The notes under the pieces: generated by a model
Databases searched by the model: none
Told to the model about the DNA's origin: nothing
Seen by the model: the letters and a program-made list of their open reading frames with translations, nothing else
Origin: Algoriphagus marincola DSM 16067
GTDB taxonomy: Bacteria > Bacteroidota > Bacteroidia > Cytophagales > Cyclobacteriaceae
Direction of reading: 5' to 3'
Assembly (NCBI RefSeq): GCF_000429405.1
Contig: NZ_AUBU01000002.1
Location: 248,001 to 312,000 of the forward strand
DNA length: 64,000 bases
Shown: piece by piece, positions 42,698 through 53,959 of the stretch
Numbering within the stretch: position 1 is the first letter of the stretch
How the letters are laid out: each line of letters opens with the position of its first letter
Translations under genes and position numbers: made by a program

Positions 42698-45600
42698 CTA
42701 TTGGGATAAATTAAATCGTAATTGTCCGCCAAAAGAGGTGGATGCACGCTTGAAGGCAGTGGTGACGCGTGGATCATTGATACTTCTATCAAAATAGAAG
42801 GTAAGGTTGAGGTTCTGATTGATGACATAACTAACCGTGGGACGGATTTGGATATTGAGGTTTCCGTTAGTAACTGTGCTACCTTCTTCGATCTTCCGCT
42901 GTACCTGTCGGGTATCGACAATCTTCATATCCATCCGGAGGGTAAGGTCATTTTTCAGGATGGTTTCCCTTCCCTGAATCTTGAAAGGAATTTTAGTGCC
43001 TGCTTTTGTATACGAGAAGTTCAAGCCGAAGTCATTACTTCTTCGCTCAGTAACCTGAGAATTGGAGAAATTCAATCCTAGTGTTCGCTCCTTGTTATAA
43101 TTGATAGCAAAATTCATTCTTCCCTTTGTCATCAGATCCAGTCCAATAAGCGGAGCAAAACGTTCCGATAGTACGACTTGATTGAGTACATAAATTGGAA
43201 TGAAAAACCCATCGTCATTTACTTCGTTTGGAAGTCTTTGCTCTTGTAGACGGTTAAATAGCTCCAGTCCCTGTTGATATTGGAGTGAATTGGAGAAATT
43301 GCTCGCATCATAAGTGGAGGTATAAGCATGGGTAATGTTGATACTTGTGAAAATATCACTTAGGCCTTTCAGTCTTGATAGCCCTGCATAATCAACCCTC
43401 CAATTCGGAAGCGGAGTTTTTGGAAATGGATTAAGATTCGACTCTGCTGCATCTTGACCGCGATAGGCAGCCAGAAATGCAGGAACTAATACATCCTGAC
43501 CATTGATACTGTACTCTCCTGTTGATCCATTTTGAGCGTCAAGCCTTGACTTGATAATCGCCCGGTTATTTTCGAAATCCTGGAAAAGCGGAGAGTTGTT
43601 TTGTGAATCATCCCTAGAGAATGACGTTCCGAGCATAATGGTAGTCACTGAATAGGCTGTATTCGTACGGGTAGGACTGATGGATAAATATTCCCCAGGA
43701 TTATCTGCCGAATTCCTGAATATTTCTTGATAATCACCCACTTCCCGTTTGTCGGCATTGAGAGTAATCCTAAAGTCTCGAATAGGTTCTACCAAAGCTC
43801 CCAATCTCAAATTCATGGCCCGGTTTTGCCTGAAGGGTTGGGTAAGTTCTGCACTTGGAGCCATGAGACCACGTGCCGCTAGTTCATTTCGAATCATCGG
43901 GTCCTGACTTCCAAAAATAAAGGCAAGTCCTGGATTGCTAAATGCCCGGTCCATTCCCAAAAGACCGGTATTCGGCAAATATCCGGGTAGGAATGTCCCT
44001 TCAACTACTCCATAATTGAAAGTGACTTCCTTGACAGACATTAGAAATTTCAGCAGTTGATTGCTAAAAGGCGTACCGATCGTGTCTTCGGCAGCGATAT
44101 TATTTCTTCCTGGAATACTTGGGCGTTTTGGGGCATTGAGTGCCTCTAGCTTTTTATTTTTATTGTAAAGCCTGATTAGGTCAAACTTTCCGTTCAAAGT
44201 TTGCTCGCGCGTATTTTGGATGACATTACCCAAAGTGTCCTTTTGCCCGATCGCACCGGTCATCCAAGTATAGGTCGTATTGTATCGATAGTCAGCTCTT
44301 ATCCAATTTACCAAAGGTACCTTATCAAAAGGAATGGTGTAATTCAAGTTGACTGTGTGATTGTAATTCGTCCTTCGGCCAAAATTCCAGAAGTTGGTTC
44401 TGACGGAGTCAATTTTTTCCTGTGAATCCAAATCTCCCTGAGGCTCATCCACCACAGCCATAACTGACCCAGTATAATCTACCCGTAGATTCCTACTCAA
44501 GTCCCAGTTGAGGGTGTAGAATCGGTTCATAAAAAATGATTTTTGGAATAAGGGATCTACACCGGCAGTACCAAGTTGATCATTGCGATATTGAGATCTG
44601 AGGAATTTCCGATCTACATCCACCCGAGCCAAAATCTGACTTGGAGCTAAATTCAGGTTAAAGTCTTTGATCAGTTTCAAGTAAGGCGACGAAAGTCCCT
44701 CTGAATTCTTAAATGGCTCAATGTTGAGCGGTTTTGGGGCGAAATTATAAGTGATATTTCCCCGATTCGTTTTGAATTCGTAGTTCTGAATCTGAGCATT
44801 GGTCTGGGTGACTGTACCCACTGCGTAGGAGAAAGAGAAATTGCTTAAGTCATAGATTCTATTTGGTGCCTCAGGATTGGTTTTTATTTTTCGGACATTG
44901 TTAAGACTGATATTTTTTCGGGTTAGCTGGTCCTGTGCGATGTCTCGATAGGCGTCCCGTTCTTGATCGGTTTCGAACTTTTGTAAAGCGACCTCAAAAG
45001 GCACATCGGGATTAAGCGGATCAAATTCAGGCCTTGTATTCGAATTTTCCACACTCAAGTAAACTGGAATACTCACTCCCAATTCCTCTGGCAAAAGCTT
45101 GTCTGCCTTAATGTTGGTAGAAATGTCATATTGAGTAGTGGCCTGTCGAGTTCGCTGAGATATTCTGGTTTCTAGACCTCCGAAACCAATTGAGTTATGG
45201 CGAATGGAAGCAGAGACCACAGCAAGGTCAGCAATTTTGGCATTTAGGAAGGCATTTGCAGCCCAGCCGTTATTTTCGTTTTGGCCCGTTACCCGAAGTT
45301 CATTTGCCCAGATACATACGCTTTTACTTCCACCAATACCTATTCCGGGATTTCGTACCCCGATCATCGCACCTTGAGTCTGATTCAGTTCGGGGCGACC
45401 GACTACAGTTACTTTGTACTGTCTGATATCCTTGGAGTAGGGGAGATTTAAGGGGACTTGATTATTGTCCCGCTCGGTTTTGACGGAGACTATTTCCTGA
45501 ATAGCGATATCAATTTCATTTTCCAGCGGCCAAATCTGCCGTGGATCTCGCGTGCCCTTTGGAGTAATGATCAGAGGAACTTCGATTTCATAATAGTTGT

Positions 45601-48600
45601 CTGTGTAATCTGTACCTAGTCTCAAAAATGCAGTAATCTCCCCATCTAAAGCATCCTCACTATCCGCATGGAAAAACATCTTGATCCGCTCAAATTGTAC
45701 CAAGTCCAATTGTAGGTTTTTGAAAACGGCCCGAGCATCTCTAGGAGCAAGATCTTCCACACATACACGAAGGGATTGCTCATTCAATCTCCGCTCAACA
45801 GTAGAAGTATTGTCTCGATCCCGGTTGATCCCTGGAGGAAGTACATAGGGGCTTTGGGTATCGCTGCCTTGTGAGTTTTCTTCTATCCCTACCACATCTA
45901 CAGTCACGTTGGAATTGTCAGGCTCTGGAATTTCGAAGAACCCACGCTCAAACAGAGACTCCTGGAATACCCGCCATTGACTTCCAATCATTCGGAAGTT
46001 GGCCATTCGAAGTACTACAGGCTGCTCGAAGTCTGTCAGGTAAGTTCTGATCCATCGAATGGACTTAAAGCCTGTGATGTCGCCTTCTACTCGATCAGGT
46101 TGCCTAACCGGAATACGGAACAAGTACCAATCCACAGACTCTCCACCCACATTGGCGGTGACTTTATCGACGATGTAGTTTTGCCCTACTACCAAGTTGT
46201 CTGGTCGGAGATCCACTTCGTACTCATAGTAGTTTTCGAGTTCATTGATCGTGTTATCAGTATTCAGGTCTTCGTTGTCCGGAAGGTTGGTGCCGGATGG
46301 GGTGAAGGAAGCGGTTTGCGGTGGCTCGACCGGGGAGTTGCCTTCCATCCCGTTGAATTTTTTGTATCGCTCCAGAATTTTTACATCCTGCTGATCGAAT
46401 TCCTCATTCAAGTAATACTCAAAATTATCCGCAGATACATCAGCAAGAATCCGGTTTAAACCTTGCTGATTGACATTGATCCGGTCAAGAAATCTACTCT
46501 GAAAGAATGAGGCTTCGTCCTCATTTTTAAGACCATCTAGTCCGATATCTTGATTTACACGAGCTTCTTCAGAGTTATCAAATGCAGGAAGTAAAAACTG
46601 CTCTCTTGTAATTCGACCCCATTCATTTTCTCGAGTCTCGGCAGGATCCCCATCTGCTGGCAGACCATTTTCAAATGAATGGCTGCCATCCTTCATTACA
46701 TCCTCCGAAATATCTCCTAAGTTGAAATAAAGCTTACCCCCTGTGGTATTGTTTTGGTTGAAAATTCCATCCAGGACTCGCCCGTTTTCACCTTCGATAA
46801 ACGGATCAAGCAACCAAAATTCCATGTATTCAATATTGGTCCGGTCAAAGTCCACCTCTGTCGTAATTGCCCGTGTTACCCCACCATAGTTTTCTCTAGG
46901 ATTAGGAAGCAAGCCATCTTGTCGCAGATTTGGGTTGTAATTAAACATACCCCTTTCCGATGGGAAATAAGCCAATTCAAAAAGGGGCTCAGGAGTAATG
47001 ATCACATCCCTATCCTGCTGAGGGAAAATTTCTTGAGGAATTACCCTACGTACATAGTGGTTTCTTCGGTCTTCGCGTGTAATATTAGTTGGTACTCCGG
47101 GGCCATTTTCTCGATAAAAAATATTGTCAATGTTGTACCAAGCCACTCGGGCTCTTCGATAGGCTGAACCTAGCTCATCTTCGGTTTGGAAACTCAGATC
47201 AAATCGATTGTCAGGAGTCTGGGGAGTCGAAGAAAGCTTCCAGTTTTGATTGGCAGCGCCTCCAAGATTGAACGGGGTAATGGCCGCTTCAAAATCATCA
47301 ATGTAGGATGCTCCTTCTCCGTCTACACGGTTGGATGTACCGGGTAGCAAATGTGCAAATTCACCGCTGATTCTTACCTCGGAAGTTTCTTTGGTATTTG
47401 TAAAAGGAAGTGCATCGGCCAATTTGGTGAGCCATCTGGACTCATCCGAATAGTTTGCATCCAGGCCCCAAAGACTGTTTCGTAGTGTTTCACTACCCGT
47501 CGCAATTCGCGTTACATTTGGTCTTTCATTAAGGTATAGGAAGGTGCCTCCAAGGTTGAATTTATCGCTGAAAAGGTAATCTAGGCGTGTTCCAAGGAGA
47601 CTTCGTGTCTGAAATGAGACTAAATCAGCTTTTTCAAAACTCACATTGATTTGCTTTCCGGATTGAAGGATGGCATCATTGATGATGACCAAACGACCTA
47701 CATTGTAATCAATAGTAAAGTCTACCCCTTCCGTTAAAGGGATGTTTCCAGCCGTGACGATCACTGAGCCAGGAGATATATTTAGCCCGGGGAGTTGGAT
47801 TTCACTAGCTGAGCCTGCAGTCAGTCGACCTTTGATAAAATACTTATTTAATCGCGTGACGAGCTCCGCATCTGCTTGGGTAGTTTGATAGAGTGTGTCG
47901 TAGACGTATTTTTCTTTCAGTACTCCTTCAGTGGGGAGGAACTTACGCTCCAGATTGGATCCAAAAGGCTCCAAAACAGGGAAAATCAAAAGCCCTCGAT
48001 TGGAAATCATGGTCAAGCCTTCGACAAAGTCAAAGTTGCCATCTGGGGCAGGATCATTTTGAGGGTTGAGATTATCCAAACCCGTAAGCCGGATCAGCGG
48101 AATATCCTTGACCTCTTGCCCCTCCAAAAGGGATGGGTTATCCAGACCTGTGCGGTCATCTCGGTAGATCACCTGAAGCTGAAAACCTTCTCTCAGGATC
48201 TGACTGGCGTTAAGGCTGTAGACGTTTTTCATCATCAAGTCCCAGGTTGGGACCCGCGTATTGATTCGGGCTGGTCTGAGTAGCTTGAGGAAAATCAATT
48301 CATCCTCTGCCCGGTTTTGGTAATCCTCTGTGAGTTCACCCACTTTGTACACTTGCCCATTGTAGGTGTACTCATAGGAAACAGCCAAAACTTCATCGTT
48401 TTGCAATCTTCTGAAAAGGGATAGGTAACCTAATTGGGGATTAAAGAAAAATTCGGATTGCTCGAGCTTTCTGGCTCCGTTGATCTGCTCAAAATCTAAT
48501 CCTTTTCTAATACCAAGGCTATTCTCCATTGCCCTCGAACCGGTGTCGAATGGGCGGAAAGCCGGATTGGTAGAAATATTCGAAAATAGCTGGTTTGCTC

Positions 48601-49840
48601 CGTTTGCTGCAGGGGAATTGGGATTAGCGGGAGCAATATTCGGATTACTTGGGTTGAGTAATTCCCTGCCTTCTCCCAAGTCCATGAAAGCCGCGAAATT
48701 TCTCAGGGTTTCGGTATTAGCCGCCCGGTTCATGATGTAGACTTCCACTCGCGTCACATTCACACCAGACAGTACTTGCGGCAAACCTCTTAGCCATCTT
48801 TCATAATTTTCTCTGAAAAAATGGCCAAGGAAGAAATGTCTGTTTTCATCGTACTCCGAACCTTGGATTTCAAAAGTTCTTCCCTGCCCGTTGGCGTCGA
48901 TGGTGAGGTTGTCTCTACGACCACGTTGAGTAGAAGCTACTGCAGTCACATTGAGCTTTCCAAACTGCATTTGGGTTTTCACCCCGAAGAGGTTTTGAGC
49001 GCCTTGGATCAGTCGGTTTTGGACTGGCATCGAGACATTACCGATTTCAATAGATTGGATAATGTCTTCCTCAAATCCATTGAATTCCAATTTCAATTGA
49101 TTTTGAAAATCAAAGGAATTGTTGGAGTCAAAATTGGCTCCGATTTTCATTTTTTCACCCAAAGAACCATTGACCGCCATTTGGATTTGTTGATTGAAAT
49201 CAAAGCCCCCGTTTCGTTGCTGCCGGATTGGTAGGGTAGGATTATCGATTCTTCGGAATACGGCACCCAAGTCAAGGTTTACATATCCGGTAGGAGTAAT
49301 GTTGATTTCGGAACCTCCGAAAATCCGATCAAAATTTGGACTGACTGTCAAAGGAGGAACAAGTCCACGTCCCTCTACGGCACTTTCACCATCTCCGCCC
49401 CGGGCCCTACTTCTCCAATAATCCTGTCGAACCTTGTATTCCTGAATTTGGGAAAACTCCTCAAAATCGTATTCCTGCTCATTGCCGACCCGCGTCGAAT
49501 CCAACTCATCGGCAATATTGTATCGAAGGCCGGCGGTGGAATCTACTTTGACCTCAACAGATTTTTGAAGGAGAGACTTTGGGAAAAAGGGCGAATATGA
49601 GTTTAAAAAAGGGTTTCGGTAGGGAAATAGAGGATTGGTACTTTGGTTTTTCCAAAGCAAAAAAGAGGGTGCAAGGCGGCGCTGGTTGAGCGAGTCGAGT
49701 CTAGTTTGGGTACTGTCCGGGTTGGTTTGCTGGGCTTCTGCAGTCGATAAACTGATCAACAATCCAAACAGGATGAAGCAAAAAGGCCAACTAACCAGAG
49801 ATCTTTCCCTGCAAAAAGTCAGTATTGTCCGAAAGTTCAA
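42698..49840 (-). CDS. sprA: T9SS translocon / gliding protein SprA
   Basis: A 2380-residue outer-membrane protein, the channel of the type IX secretion system (also called Sov). It has a signal peptide ending AEAQ. The middle and end consist of long beta-strand stretches that form the very large barrel seen in the Flavobacterium SprA structure. Family landmarks include [59 protein letters not shown] and the C-terminal [10 protein letters not shown]. The length is typical. It follows ruvA by 12 bases and maeB-ruvA-sprA are probably co-transcribed. It works with PorV, encoded at 27.6-28.8 kb. Confidence 0.97.
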   Translation of the reverse strand: MNFRTILTFCRERSLVSWPFCFILFGLLISLSTAEAQQTNPDSTQTRLDSLNQRRLAPSFLLWKNQSTNPLFPYRNPFLNSYSPFFPKSLLQKSVEVKVDSTAGLRYNIADELDSTRVGNEQEYDFEEFSQIQEYKVRQDYWRSRARGGDGESAVEGRGLVPPLTVSPNFDRIFGGSEINITPTGYVNLDLGAVFRRIDNPTLPIRQQRNGGFDFNQQIQMAVNGSLGEKMKIGANFDSNNSFDFQNQLKLEFNGFEEDIIQSIEIGNVSMPVQNRLIQGAQNLFGVKTQMQFGKLNVTAVASTQRGRRDNLTIDANGQGRTFEIQGSEYDENRHFFLGHFFRENYERWLRGLPQVLSGVNVTRVEVYIMNRAANTETLRNFAAFMDLGEGRELLNPSNPNIAPANPNSPAANGANQLFSNISTNPAFRPFDTGSRAMENSLGIRKGLDFEQINGARKLEQSEFFFNPQLGYLSLFRRLQNDEVLAVSYEYTYNGQVYKVGELTEDYQNRAEDELIFLKLLRPARINTRVPTWDLMMKNVYSLNASQILREGFQLQVIYRDDRTGLDNPSLLEGQEVKDIPLIRLTGLDNLNPQNDPAPDGNFDFVEGLTMISNRGLLIFPVLEPFGSNLERKFLPTEGVLKEKYVYDTLYQTTQADAELVTRLNKYFIKGRLTAGSASEIQLPGLNISPGSVIVTAGNIPLTEGVDFTIDYNVGRLVIINDAILQSGKQINVSFEKADLVSFQTRSLLGTRLDYLFSDKFNLGGTFLYLNERPNVTRIATGSETLRNSLWGLDANYSDESRWLTKLADALPFTNTKETSEVRISGEFAHLLPGTSNRVDGEGASYIDDFEAAITPFNLGGAANQNWKLSSTPQTPDNRFDLSFQTEDELGSAYRRARVAWYNIDNIFYRENGPGVPTNITREDRRNHYVRRVIPQEIFPQQDRDVIITPEPLFELAYFPSERGMFNYNPNLRQDGLLPNPRENYGGVTRAITTEVDFDRTNIEYMEFWLLDPFIEGENGRVLDGIFNQNNTTGGKLYFNLGDISEDVMKDGSHSFENGLPADGDPAETRENEWGRITREQFLLPAFDNSEEARVNQDIGLDGLKNEDEASFFQSRFLDRINVNQQGLNRILADVSADNFEYYLNEEFDQQDVKILERYKKFNGMEGNSPVEPPQTASFTPSGTNLPDNEDLNTDNTINELENYYEYEVDLRPDNLVVGQNYIVDKVTANVGGESVDWYLFRIPVRQPDRVEGDITGFKSIRWIRTYLTDFEQPVVLRMANFRMIGSQWRVFQESLFERGFFEIPEPDNSNVTVDVVGIEENSQGSDTQSPYVLPPGINRDRDNTSTVERRLNEQSLRVCVEDLAPRDARAVFKNLQLDLVQFERIKMFFHADSEDALDGEITAFLRLGTDYTDNYYEIEVPLIITPKGTRDPRQIWPLENEIDIAIQEIVSVKTERDNNQVPLNLPYSKDIRQYKVTVVGRPELNQTQGAMIGVRNPGIGIGGSKSVCIWANELRVTGQNENNGWAANAFLNAKIADLAVVSASIRHNSIGFGGLETRISQRTRQATTQYDISTNIKADKLLPEELGVSIPVYLSVENSNTRPEFDPLNPDVPFEVALQKFETDQERDAYRDIAQDQLTRKNISLNNVRKIKTNPEAPNRIYDLSNFSFSYAVGTVTQTNAQIQNYEFKTNRGNITYNFAPKPLNIEPFKNSEGLSSPYLKLIKDFNLNLAPSQILARVDVDRKFLRSQYRNDQLGTAGVDPLFQKSFFMNRFYTLNWDLSRNLRVDYTGSVMAVVDEPQGDLDSQEKIDSVRTNFWNFGRRTNYNHTVNLNYTIPFDKVPLVNWIRADYRYNTTYTWMTGAIGQKDTLGNVIQNTREQTLNGKFDLIRLYNKNKKLEALNAPKRPSIPGRNNIAAEDTIGTPFSNQLLKFLMSVKEVTFNYGVVEGTFLPGYLPNTGLLGMDRAFSNPGLAFIFGSQDPMIRNELAARGLMAPSAELTQPFRQNRAMNLRLGALVEPIRDFRITLNADKREVGDYQEIFRNSADNPGEYLSISPTRTNTAYSVTTIMLGTSFSRDDSQNNSPLFQDFENNRAIIKSRLDAQNGSTGEYSINGQDVLVPAFLAAYRGQDAAESNLNPFPKTPLPNWRVDYAGLSRLKGLSDIFTSINITHAYTSTYDASNFSNSLQYQQGLELFNRLQEQRLPNEVNDDGFFIPIYVLNQVVLSERFAPLIGLDLMTKGRMNFAINYNKERTLGLNFSNSQVTERRSNDFGLNFSYTKAGTKIPFKIQGRETILKNDLTLRMDMKIVDTRQVQRKIEEGSTVTNGNLNIQIRPTVSYVINQNLNLTFYFDRSINDPRVTTAFKRASTSFGGQLRFNLSQ

Positions 49841-49852
49841 TCCAAGTTTTGA

Positions 49853-50449
49853 TTATGATGTCTTTAAAGATGCTTTAATTAAATCTTCTAAAGAAATTTC
49901 TCCATTGGTTTTTTTGAGTACTTGGTTGATATTCTTTTCAGCGGCAGCTTTGGGAAAACCAAGAGTCAATAAGGCTTGTAACGCTTCTTCTCGGACTTTA
50001 TTGCTTGATTTAAGGAAGCCAATTTGCTGTCCGGTACCAGTTGCGGATGATTTGCTGACTTTATCCTTGAGTTCTAAAATCACCCGTTGGGCTGTCTTCA
50101 ATCCAATGCCTTTCACTTGTTGAATAGATGCCACATCACCCGAAAGGATCGCATTTTCCACCTCTTCGGTACTCATTGAAGATAAGATCATCAACCCGGT
50201 ATTGGGCCCCACACCACTAATGCTGATCAGGAGTAAGAAAAGACGCTTTTCGCTTTCTTCCCAAAAGCCATACAAGGTGTGTGCATCTTCTTTGATGTGT
50301 AGGTAAGTGTGTAGACGTATGGCTTCCTGATCTTTGATTTTACTGTAGGTCTGCAGGGAGATTTTGACCTCATAGCCAATCCCACCCACGTCGATGAGGA
50401 CGTAGGTGGGGTCTTTGAATGCTAATTTTCCCTGAAGATAGGCAATCAT
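49853..50449 (-). CDS. ruvA: Holliday junction helicase subunit RuvA
   Basis: A 198-residue DNA-binding subunit that recognises Holliday junctions and, with RuvB, drives branch migration. The OB domain starts MIAYLQGKLAFKDPTYVLIDVGGIGYEV. The two helix-hairpin-helix motifs are LLISISGVGPNTGLMIL and IQQVKGIGLKTAQRVILELKDK. Domain III (NKVREEALQALLTLGF) is present. It overlaps maeB by 4 bases (ATGA) and precedes sprA by 12. Confidence 0.97.
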   Translation of the reverse strand: MIAYLQGKLAFKDPTYVLIDVGGIGYEVKISLQTYSKIKDQEAIRLHTYLHIKEDAHTLYGFWEESEKRLFLLLISISGVGPNTGLMILSSMSTEEVENAILSGDVASIQQVKGIGLKTAQRVILELKDKVSKSSATGTGQQIGFLKSSNKVREEALQALLTLGFPKAAAEKNINQVLKKTNGEISLEDLIKASLKTS

Positions 50450-52713
50450 GATTGTGCTGTTTGTGCGTCCACTACAGCGATAGCAACCATATTCACGATT
50501 TCTCGGATCGAACTGCCTAATTGAAGGATATGAACTGGCTTATTCATACCAAGAAGAATAGGACCGATTGCCTCTGCATTTCCAAGCTCTGAAAGTAGCT
50601 TGTAAGCGATGTTGCCTGAAGCCAAATCTGGGAAAATCAAGGTATTGGCTCTTCGATTGATCAATTGAGAGAAAGGATAAATCTCCTTTTGGATTTCGTC
50701 ATTGATTGCGACGTTTGCTTGCATTTCCCCTTCAATAATGAGGTCAGGATACCTTTCTTTGGCAAGTGCGGTTGCTTTCGCCATTTTTACTGGAATATCT
50801 CCCTGAGCTGAGCCAAAGTTGGAGTAGGAAAGCATGGCCACTCGTGGCTGTACATTAAAGAACTTCACAGCCTCTGCGGTCAATCCGATAATGTCGACCA
50901 ACTCTTCTACACTTGGATTTAGATTGACAGTCGTGTCAGCAAAGAAGTAAGGACCTTTGTCTGTATTCATGATATACATTCCGGCTACTCGCTTCGCCTC
51001 TGGCTTTACTCCGATGGTATGAAGTGATGGCAAAATGGTTTTCGGATAATCTCTAGTAAGACCTGAAATGAATGCATCCGCGAGACCTACTTCTACCATC
51101 ATGGCTCCAAAGTAATTTCTTTGAGTTACCAATCGGGAAGCATCTGTAAGTGTCATTCCTTTTCGCTTTCGCTTATCATATAGCACCTTGGTAAACTGAT
51201 CCAATTTTTCAGTTTCTTCTAGCGGATCGATGATGGTGACATGTTCTAAATCCAGAGAATTCTCTTGAATCAGAGCAAGAATTTTTTCCTTATTTCCAAG
51301 AAGGATAGGCTGTGCTATCTTTTCATCACGGATGATTTGGGCTGCCTTCAAGATCTTGCGGTTGTCGGCTTCTGCGAAAACTACTCGCTTCGGATCTTTC
51401 TTCGCTCTCGCAATGACTACAGACATCAATCGCTGATCGATACCGATTCGCTCTTGTAGCTCTAATTCGTAAGCATCCCAGTCAGTGATGCTTTTACGAG
51501 CTACTCCTGAATCAATGGCTGCTTTCGCCACCGCAGGGGCGATAGTGGTAATGAGTCTTGGATCAAGAGGTTTTGGGATAAGGTACATTCTGCCAAAACC
51601 CAGATTTGCTTCTCCGTAAGCCTTTGTTACAATATCAGGAACGGGCTCTTTGGCTAGCTTCGCGATTGCTTTCGCTGCTGCAAGCTTCATGTCTTCGTTA
51701 ATGGCGGTAGATCGAACGTCTAGTGCTCCACGGAAGATATATGGGAATCCAAGAACATTATTTACTTGATTAGGATGGTCAGAACGACCTGTTGCCATGA
51801 TGACATCTTCTCTAGCAGCGATTGCCAAATCATAGGCGATTTCTGGATCTGGATTTGCCAATGCAAAAACGATCGGATTAGGAGCCATCAGCTTTATTTG
51901 GTCCTGAGAAACCACATTCCCAGCTGAAAGTCCCAAGAAAACATCTGCACCGCTCATCGCATCAGAAAGGGTGTGAATATCCCGATCGGTAGAGAATTCT
52001 GCTTTTATGCTATCTAGATTGTCGCGGTCAGATCGAATGACTCCCTCTTTGTCGCACATGACGACATTTTCACGCTTTACACCAAGGGACATGTAAAAAC
52101 GCGTACAAGAAACGGCTGATGCTCCTGCACCATTGACCACTAGTTTGATCTCGGTGATGTCTTTCTCTACTAGTTCCAAAGCATTGAGTAAAGCTGCCCC
52201 AGAAATGATTGCCGTACCATGCTGATCATCATGCATGACCGGGATTTTCATCTCTTTTTTGAGGGTTTGCTCTATTTCAAAGCATTCAGGAGCCTTGATA
52301 TCTTCCAAGTTGACGCCGCCAAAAGTCGGCTCAAGAGACTTGATGATATCGATGAGCTTTTTAGGGTCATTTTCGTTGATCTCGATATCGAAAACGTCGA
52401 TACCTGCAAATTTCTTGAAAAGGACTCCTTTTCCCTCCATGACGGGTTTGGAAGCTTCAGGGCCGATGTTTCCTAGGCCCAAGACGGCTGTTCCATTAGA
52501 TATGACAGCTACCAAATTGCCCTTTGCAGTGTATTTGTAGACGTTTTCTACATTCGCTTCTATCTCTTTGCAAGGCTCTGCTACTCCAGGTGAATAAGCA
52601 AGTGCCAAGTCCATTTGACTCGAAAGCGGCTTGGAAGGGATGACTTCGATTTTACCAGGTGAGCCCTGTGTATGGTAATTCAGGGCGTCTTCTTTCCGGA
52701 TTTTGATGGCCAT
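50446..52713 (-). CDS. maeB: NADP-dependent malic enzyme with PTA-like domain
   Basis: A 755-residue MaeB-type enzyme. The N-terminal 430 residues are the malic enzyme: LALAYSPGVAEPCKEI, AVISNGTAVLGLGNIGPEASKPVMEGK (malate and metal site), MHDDQHGTAIISGAALLNAL, and a Rossmann loop VVNGAGASAVSC. The C-terminal 320 residues resemble phosphotransacetylase (RVVFAEADNRKILKAAQII, LTRDYPKTILPSLHTI); in MaeB this part is regulatory, binding acetyl-CoA-type ligands, and does not act as a Pta. It converts malate to pyruvate, supplying NADPH. It follows the DUF4837 gene by 22 bases. Confidence 0.96.
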   Translation of the reverse strand: MAIKIRKEDALNYHTQGSPGKIEVIPSKPLSSQMDLALAYSPGVAEPCKEIEANVENVYKYTAKGNLVAVISNGTAVLGLGNIGPEASKPVMEGKGVLFKKFAGIDVFDIEINENDPKKLIDIIKSLEPTFGGVNLEDIKAPECFEIEQTLKKEMKIPVMHDDQHGTAIISGAALLNALELVEKDITEIKLVVNGAGASAVSCTRFYMSLGVKRENVVMCDKEGVIRSDRDNLDSIKAEFSTDRDIHTLSDAMSGADVFLGLSAGNVVSQDQIKLMAPNPIVFALANPDPEIAYDLAIAAREDVIMATGRSDHPNQVNNVLGFPYIFRGALDVRSTAINEDMKLAAAKAIAKLAKEPVPDIVTKAYGEANLGFGRMYLIPKPLDPRLITTIAPAVAKAAIDSGVARKSITDWDAYELELQERIGIDQRLMSVVIARAKKDPKRVVFAEADNRKILKAAQIIRDEKIAQPILLGNKEKILALIQENSLDLEHVTIIDPLEETEKLDQFTKVLYDKRKRKGMTLTDASRLVTQRNYFGAMMVEVGLADAFISGLTRDYPKTILPSLHTIGVKPEAKRVAGMYIMNTDKGPYFFADTTVNLNPSVEELVDIIGLTAEAVKFFNVQPRVAMLSYSNFGSAQGDIPVKMAKATALAKERYPDLIIEGEMQANVAINDEIQKEIYPFSQLINRRANTLIFPDLASGNIAYKLLSELGNAEAIGPILLGMNKPVHILQLGSSIREIVNMVAIAVVDAQTAQS

Positions 52714-52735
52714 AAAAATGGGGTTAGTTGGGTAC

Positions 52736-53833
52736 TTAAGAGCCTTGCTCGGGTACCCAACTAATATCCGTATTGAGAAGAATGGTCTCTATTTCTCTGA
52801 GAGCATCTCTGTGTACTTCATTTGGGTAGTACACAAATCCTTCCAGATAATAAAGTTTACCTTTTTCCTGATCTACCATCAGGTATCCCAGGTAGGTTCC
52901 GCCCATACTGATATTGTTGGTCCTCCAAGAGGCTCTGATTTCGGTGGTAAAATTATCATTTATCACCATGTTTCGGAAAGCTGGAGGGATTTGTTTTTCA
53001 GTTACTACATAAGAGGTAGGATCTTCAGGGTCGCCAAAGACATGTTGTCTAGTGATAGAGTCCCTGAGAGCCAGGATGTTCTCTGGGAATGTTTGCTCCT
53101 CAGAGACATAATCTTCTACATGAAAAATCAGGCTGATATCAGGCCTTCTTTCAGTAGGAGTAGGTTGTCGGAGCCACAGAAATCCCGGTTGGCTCTTCGC
53201 GACTTGGTAAGAAGCAGGGACGTTGATTTGGATTCCTAGGTTTTTTTCTGCCTCAGCATTGGCAGCTGTATTTTTCCTTGCTAGAATAATGCTTTCCAAA
53301 CGACCCCTTTCCCGTACCTCAAAAAGATTTTGAAGACGGTCTGAATTCTTTTTCAAGTTGGTTACTAATTGCTCCTCATTGTTTCCAAAAAGATAGAGGA
53401 CTTCCTGTCCTACCGCATATTCATCTTCTACTCGTAGGGAATAAATGGACGGGTCATTCAGCGCTTTCTCTTTGGATTCTTTAGAAAACTGTGCATTGAT
53501 CACCTGACTAGCCGAACCTTTATCGTCGAAAGTGGTGACGTAAACCAAATTGGTCGACATCTTCAGCATTCGGGTCATTGCTCGTGGATCCACAGTATTC
53601 ACCTTGAATTTACTTTCGGAGCGGATCATTCCGGGCATATCAGCTTCAAAAATATTTTTCAACGCGTCACCCACTGGGCCAGCATATTTCGCAGAGTCAA
53701 TGACTAGGATGATTTCGCCGATGGCACCCCGGGCTTTGGGTTTGGTGTTTTCGGAGAGTGGGCCATTTGCATCACATGCAAAAAACATCCCTACTCCAAG
53801 TATGAACATACTAAATCTCAGAAGAGGCTTCAT
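52736..53833 (-). CDS. DUF4837 family lipoprotein
   Basis: 365 residues with lipobox FFAC (MKPLLRFSMFILGVGMFFAC, lipidated Cys20). It shows the DUF4837 pattern: ARGAIGEIILVIDSAKYAGPVGDALKNIF near the N-terminus, then ERGRLESIILARKNTAANAE, LGIQINVPASYQVAKSQPGFLWLR and FRNMVINDNFTTEIRASWRTNNISMGG. This family occurs in Bacteroidota and has no known function. It is probably periplasmic and membrane-anchored. It is upstream of maeB, with a 126-base gap before it that contains a small A-rich hairpin (53917-53934) and no clear promoter. Confidence 0.88.
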   Translation of the reverse strand: MKPLLRFSMFILGVGMFFACDANGPLSENTKPKARGAIGEIILVIDSAKYAGPVGDALKNIFEADMPGMIRSESKFKVNTVDPRAMTRMLKMSTNLVYVTTFDDKGSASQVINAQFSKESKEKALNDPSIYSLRVEDEYAVGQEVLYLFGNNEEQLVTNLKKNSDRLQNLFEVRERGRLESIILARKNTAANAEAEKNLGIQINVPASYQVAKSQPGFLWLRQPTPTERRPDISLIFHVEDYVSEEQTFPENILALRDSITRQHVFGDPEDPTSYVVTEKQIPPAFRNMVINDNFTTEIRASWRTNNISMGGTYLGYLMVDQEKGKLYYLEGFVYYPNEVHRDALREIETILLNTDISWVPEQGS

Positions 53834-53959
53834 TAAGTTGTTTGGTTTTATTTGGTTGGAAGTAAAATAAATACTTTCCGAGGGGAAAACTCAATCCCTT
53901 ATGAACTTTTGGATTTTGTTAAAAAAAATTAACAGAATTAAGGAGTGAACTCAGTCAAA

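Noticed and set aside
48821-49234. Plus-strand open frames inside sprA
   Set aside because: Several frames over 130 codons occur opposite this very long gene, as expected by chance; none has a promoter or recognisable domain.
53917-53934. A-rich hairpin TGTTAA-N6-TTAACA as a terminator of mltD
   Set aside because: The stem is six weak pairs, with a loop of A and no separate T-run on the minus strand; too weak to call.
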